This document shows positions 61,001-64,000 of a stretch of DNA of 64,000 nucleotides, one piece after another. Positions within the stretch are counted from its first letter, which is position 1. Each line of letters begins with the position of its first letter. The position numbers were made by a program, and so were the translations under genes. The notes beneath the pieces were generated by a model. That model did no database searches. It was not told the DNA's origin and was given only the letters and a program-made list of their open reading frames with translations. Where the stretch lies: positions 1,809,501 through 1,873,500 of the forward strand of contig NC_081811.1 in NCBI RefSeq assembly GCF_030704535.1, read 5' to 3'. This stretch comes from Vitis vinifera (Eukaryota; Streptophyta; Magnoliopsida; Vitales; Vitaceae).

Positions 61001-63268
61001 ACCAAATCCTTAGCAAGTTTTCTGTTGGCGGTAGTCTCCTCATCAGACTTTGATAAGAACATAATGACCTGCACAAAAATACAGTAAATCAGTACACCCT
61101 TGTTCCCTCAACTGCCAAGCTGCAAAAATTTGTTTCATAAGGCAAAATCAACCTTTCCAAGACCACTCTTCTTCAGCTGCTCTCTTCTATCATACTGCTC
61201 TAGATCAATAGGGAACTGCAAGGAAGAAGCCCATTTCAGGTTCTAAGTAAAGTTTTCTTCAGAAGCAAGAATTAGTTAATCATGTATATACATGTCATTA
61301 AATCAAATAAGGAGAAACCATGTATATACATCAGTTAAGATCCTTAATATTGCTGCTCGGATGTTTATATTGGGTAAGCTTCCGTCAGGAAGTGGTTCAA
61401 GCCAATTCTTCAAAAGGGTCAGTACCCCATGATCTAAGAATTCTTGCTGGAGTTGTTTCCTGCACCAAGAGTAGTTGAAATGAGAAAGAAGAAGAGACAA
61501 ACACAAGATGGACCAAAAATGATGATTTGCAACTTACGTACTTTGAGAGAACCTCAGTAAGAAGAGGGAGCTTTTTGAGTTTATTAATAGCAGGTTTTGA
61601 CTGTCTATTCAGTTCTGCATCTTCTTCAGCTGTAACTTCTAGCTCAGCCATGACATTCTCAACAAGCAATGCAATTTCTGCTGCACTTTTCTCATTTTTC
61701 TTCTTTTTCTTACCCATCTTGAAGAGCTGCTTAATTTCCTCATCCTCTTCACCCTCTTCCGCCTATCAAAATCAGGGAAATTAACTTTAAAATCATCCAA
61801 AAAAATAGAATTACTTTCAAAATAAAAATAGTAACTGAATAGCACAACACGTTATAAGTAACCCTCTAAATAGTAACACAAAGCTCTATCTTCAAAATTT
61901 TGAAATCAACAGCAACATTGATTCATACCAATATTCTAGACAAACACATTGCCTAGAAGAGTAAAGGCCATCAGAAAGCAGGGTTTGGATCGGATGATCT
62001 GACAACCATCTCGGGTACTACAGGAAAGGAAATGTACAAGAATTCTCATTCTAGGATTTGAATATGTCAGGGACACAAAATGGAACAAAAATTCAAAGCA
62101 TTTATTTGGTTGTAGTAGGAATGGAACAAAAGAGGATTATTGTTCACATAACACCCGTTTCACTCGAACATATACTTCCCACTGCCCCTCCTAAATGTCA
62201 AATTAGTTTCTTTGATGGAAAATGCAGGCAAGATAAGTTGATCGAATTTGAATCCTAAATCATTCATTAACTAGGATTTTAATATCTGAAATTACAGCAT
62301 CAACACTGCAAAAAAAAAATACTTTTTCTTCAAAATTTTAACTATCTTTGGAAGCAAAAAGAAACAAATCTTTCTTTCATTCTTGTGTTTGAATCCTAAA
62401 TCACTCATTAATTAGGATTTTAATAACTAAAACTACAGCATCAAAACTGCAAAAAAGATGGTATTTCTTCAAATTTTTAACCATCTTTGGAAGCAAAAAG
62501 AAACAAATCTTTCTTTCATTCTTTTGCTTCATTTTCTCACCACTAAAACAGTGGATTAGACAACAAAAAAAAAAATAGTAACAACTGCAATATTGGGTTC
62601 TTTGGACTAAATAAAAAATTAAAACAAAAAAAAGCAGTTTTTAACATCACACTGAGCAAGTACCCTCAATGAAATCCCAAACTATGAAGGAAACCATTCA
62701 AGGAAAGAAAAAACACAGGAAGAAAGAAGAAAGGAAAGTTTTTAACATAAAACAAATATTGACCATTTTTAAACTTGAAGAGGAGAGAGAAATATCCCTC
62801 ATGAGTCCCTAGAATAAAAGTTGAAGCAGAGCCACATGGATTTTGGAGTGTGGAGAAAGACATGAGATAACCCTACTAGCCCATCCATTGCAAGATCATG
62901 AAACCAACCATTCGAAATACAGGATTCCATCCATGGATTGATTTTAGCATTCAAACACCAAAATGGGTGAAAAGGAATCAATTCCCATTTTGAGCCCATA
63001 TTCCACCAGCCAACCAAAATACCTTTGGCAAAAGGCAATTATTATCAACACTAATCATGAAATTGGAGTCCTCATTCTAGTCAACCAAATGTTCATTTGG
63101 CAAAAAATGATATCAAATGTAAAGTTCAAATGGGGATGACATCCTAACCTGAGGAGCATCACCAGGGGAACGTGCTTCACGGTCACTTCCATATCGGTCA
63201 GCAGGGTCAACACCAGTATCATCTATGAAGTTATCATCATCCACAGTCCTTGGACCCTCGTGATCATC
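58060..63268 (-). CDS. IWS1: IWS1-like transcription elongation factor (3' part of gene)
   Basis: Nine exons in the window: 63149-63268, 61542-61762, 61330-61459, 61153-61215, 60991-61068, 60351-60442, 60157-60222, 59899-60052 and 58060-58158. They total 1023 bases, the C-terminal 340 residues, in one frame with GT-AG introns. The 5' exons lie beyond the right edge. Order: an acidic part (DDDNFIDDTGVDPADRYG), a Lys-rich patch (MGKKKKKNEK), then the TFIIS N-terminal-like (LW/Med26) helical domain. That domain holds KPAINKLKKLPLLTEVL, FLDHGVLTLLKNWLEPLPDG, INIRAAILRILTDFPIDL, LKKSGLGKVIMFLSKSDEET and LAKDLVDKW. The conserved tail ends SVEGRGMVKYL. IWS1 binds SPT6 on elongating RNA polymerase II; in Arabidopsis it acts with BES1 in brassinosteroid responses. 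One base of uncertainty remains at the 61542 boundary. The last intron holds a LINE tail. Confidence 0.93.
58690..59419 (+). mobile_element. 5'-truncated L1-type LINE in last IWS1 intron
   Basis: Open stretch of about 197 codons (from about 58695 to the stop at 59286-59288) carrying the C-terminal zf-RVT zinc domain of plant LINE ORF2: FIWNVNVQPKISFFAWEA, then CFMCLEKEENINHLLLHC, ALW and WKERNKLAF. About 115 bases of 3' UTR and a 14-base poly-A tail (59406-59419) follow. An in-frame TAA at 58683 marks the 5' truncation. It is inserted antisense to IWS1. No clear target duplication was found. The tail frame is intact and the poly-A is clean, so the insertion is not very old. Confidence 0.88.
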
Positions 63269-64000
63269 CTACAGCATTCCAAAAGACAAAATAATACGAA
63301 TAAAGAATCATTTCATCATTCAATGAAAACATGATTCACCATGAGCAAGCTTCAAAACAGTCTTAGTCGGGTACAACCAAACAAAGAAAGGAGTGTGGCT
63401 CTATCAATTCTGTGCATGATCAAGCATATGAAATCATACAAACCATATGGAATAAACCCTGATATAGATTTACACAGCCAGAGAGTATCAGGAACAGCCA
63501 GAAAAATATGAAAACACAAATTAGCTTCAAAATTTGGAATCAAAGTTCACTAAATTACAGAATCATATACATAGCAAAGACCAATTTTGTGGCTGCTTCC
63601 TTTTACCAGAAAAGTAATAAACCATAATTGTTGTGCACCTACAGAGAAAACAGAACAATTGGCAAATAATTAAACAAACTTCTATTACTGAAATCTCAGA
63701 CTTCCTACAAATCAAACAAATCACAATTTGATTCCAAAAAGATCTCATTCACTTAAAAACCAGTATCTTTTTACACAAAGATCAAAATATCCAATAATAA
63801 TCCCAATCCATTCATCTTAAGCAGATTTACCCCTAAACCCTAATTTCCAATTTCCAACTTTTCTAGATCACTAAATCAGAAAAACAATCATAATTCACTG
63901 TATTAGCATAAGCCCTAGTATGCTAAGTGACTAAATTAACATGTTTCATCCCAAAAATTTGTCCGCAATTCCCGCGATTTCAAACAGATTTAACTCTCAA
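63269..64000 (-). other. IWS1 intron reaching the right edge
   Basis: No coding stretch matching the acidic IWS1 N terminus is visible, so the upstream exons must lie beyond the window. Open frames here are short and uncharacteristic. Confidence 0.6.

Overview
The window is plant nuclear DNA, from a woody eudicot and most like grapevine (Vitis). It has spliced genes with GT-AG introns, long AT-rich spacers full of small MITEs, a Tat-type Gypsy element, an L1-type LINE tail, and typical plant families: TBL, a plant F-box type, chloroplast OEP7, EDGP/7S-globulin-like and IWS1. The species call is inference from family resemblance; no search was run.

Layout. 0-1.3 kb: 5' end of a trichome-birefringence-like (TBL) gene, minus strand, running off the left edge. 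6.2-9.4 kb: F-box gene with a C-terminal membrane anchor and a 5'UTR intron (minus). 14.6-14.9 kb: small intronless OEP7-like gene (minus). 16.6-19.7 kb: four-exon SmD1 gene (minus). 24.2-30.5 kb: two intronless, divergently oriented EDGP/XEGIP-like genes with proteolytically dead pepsin folds. 32.7-56.4 kb: three tandem PhzF-family genes (A, B, C; all minus, six exons, 303 codons each), split by a young 10.4-kb Gypsy element. 58.1-64.0 kb: most of an IWS1 gene (minus), its 5' end beyond the right edge, with a LINE tail in its last intron.

The main result is the PhzF array. The middle gene B looks like a crossover chimera: its 3' half (exons 3-6 and downstream DNA) matches C, and its 5' half (exons 1-2 and upstream DNA) matches A. 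The spacer, which holds a MITE, an intron-less PhzF fragment and a solo LTR, is present twice. This is what one unequal crossover in an ancestral A-C pair would give. A has lost the PhzF active-site serine and C the catalytic glutamate, on opposite sides of the crossover, so only the chimera B keeps all four catalytic positions. The Gypsy element later landed in the tail of one solo LTR (5-bp target repeat ACATC). The other spacer copy preserves the empty site.

The gene-poor stretches hold MITEs, among them a Mutator-type element with a clear 9-bp target duplication, AT microsatellites and two minisatellites. I saw no tRNA, rRNA or CRISPR.
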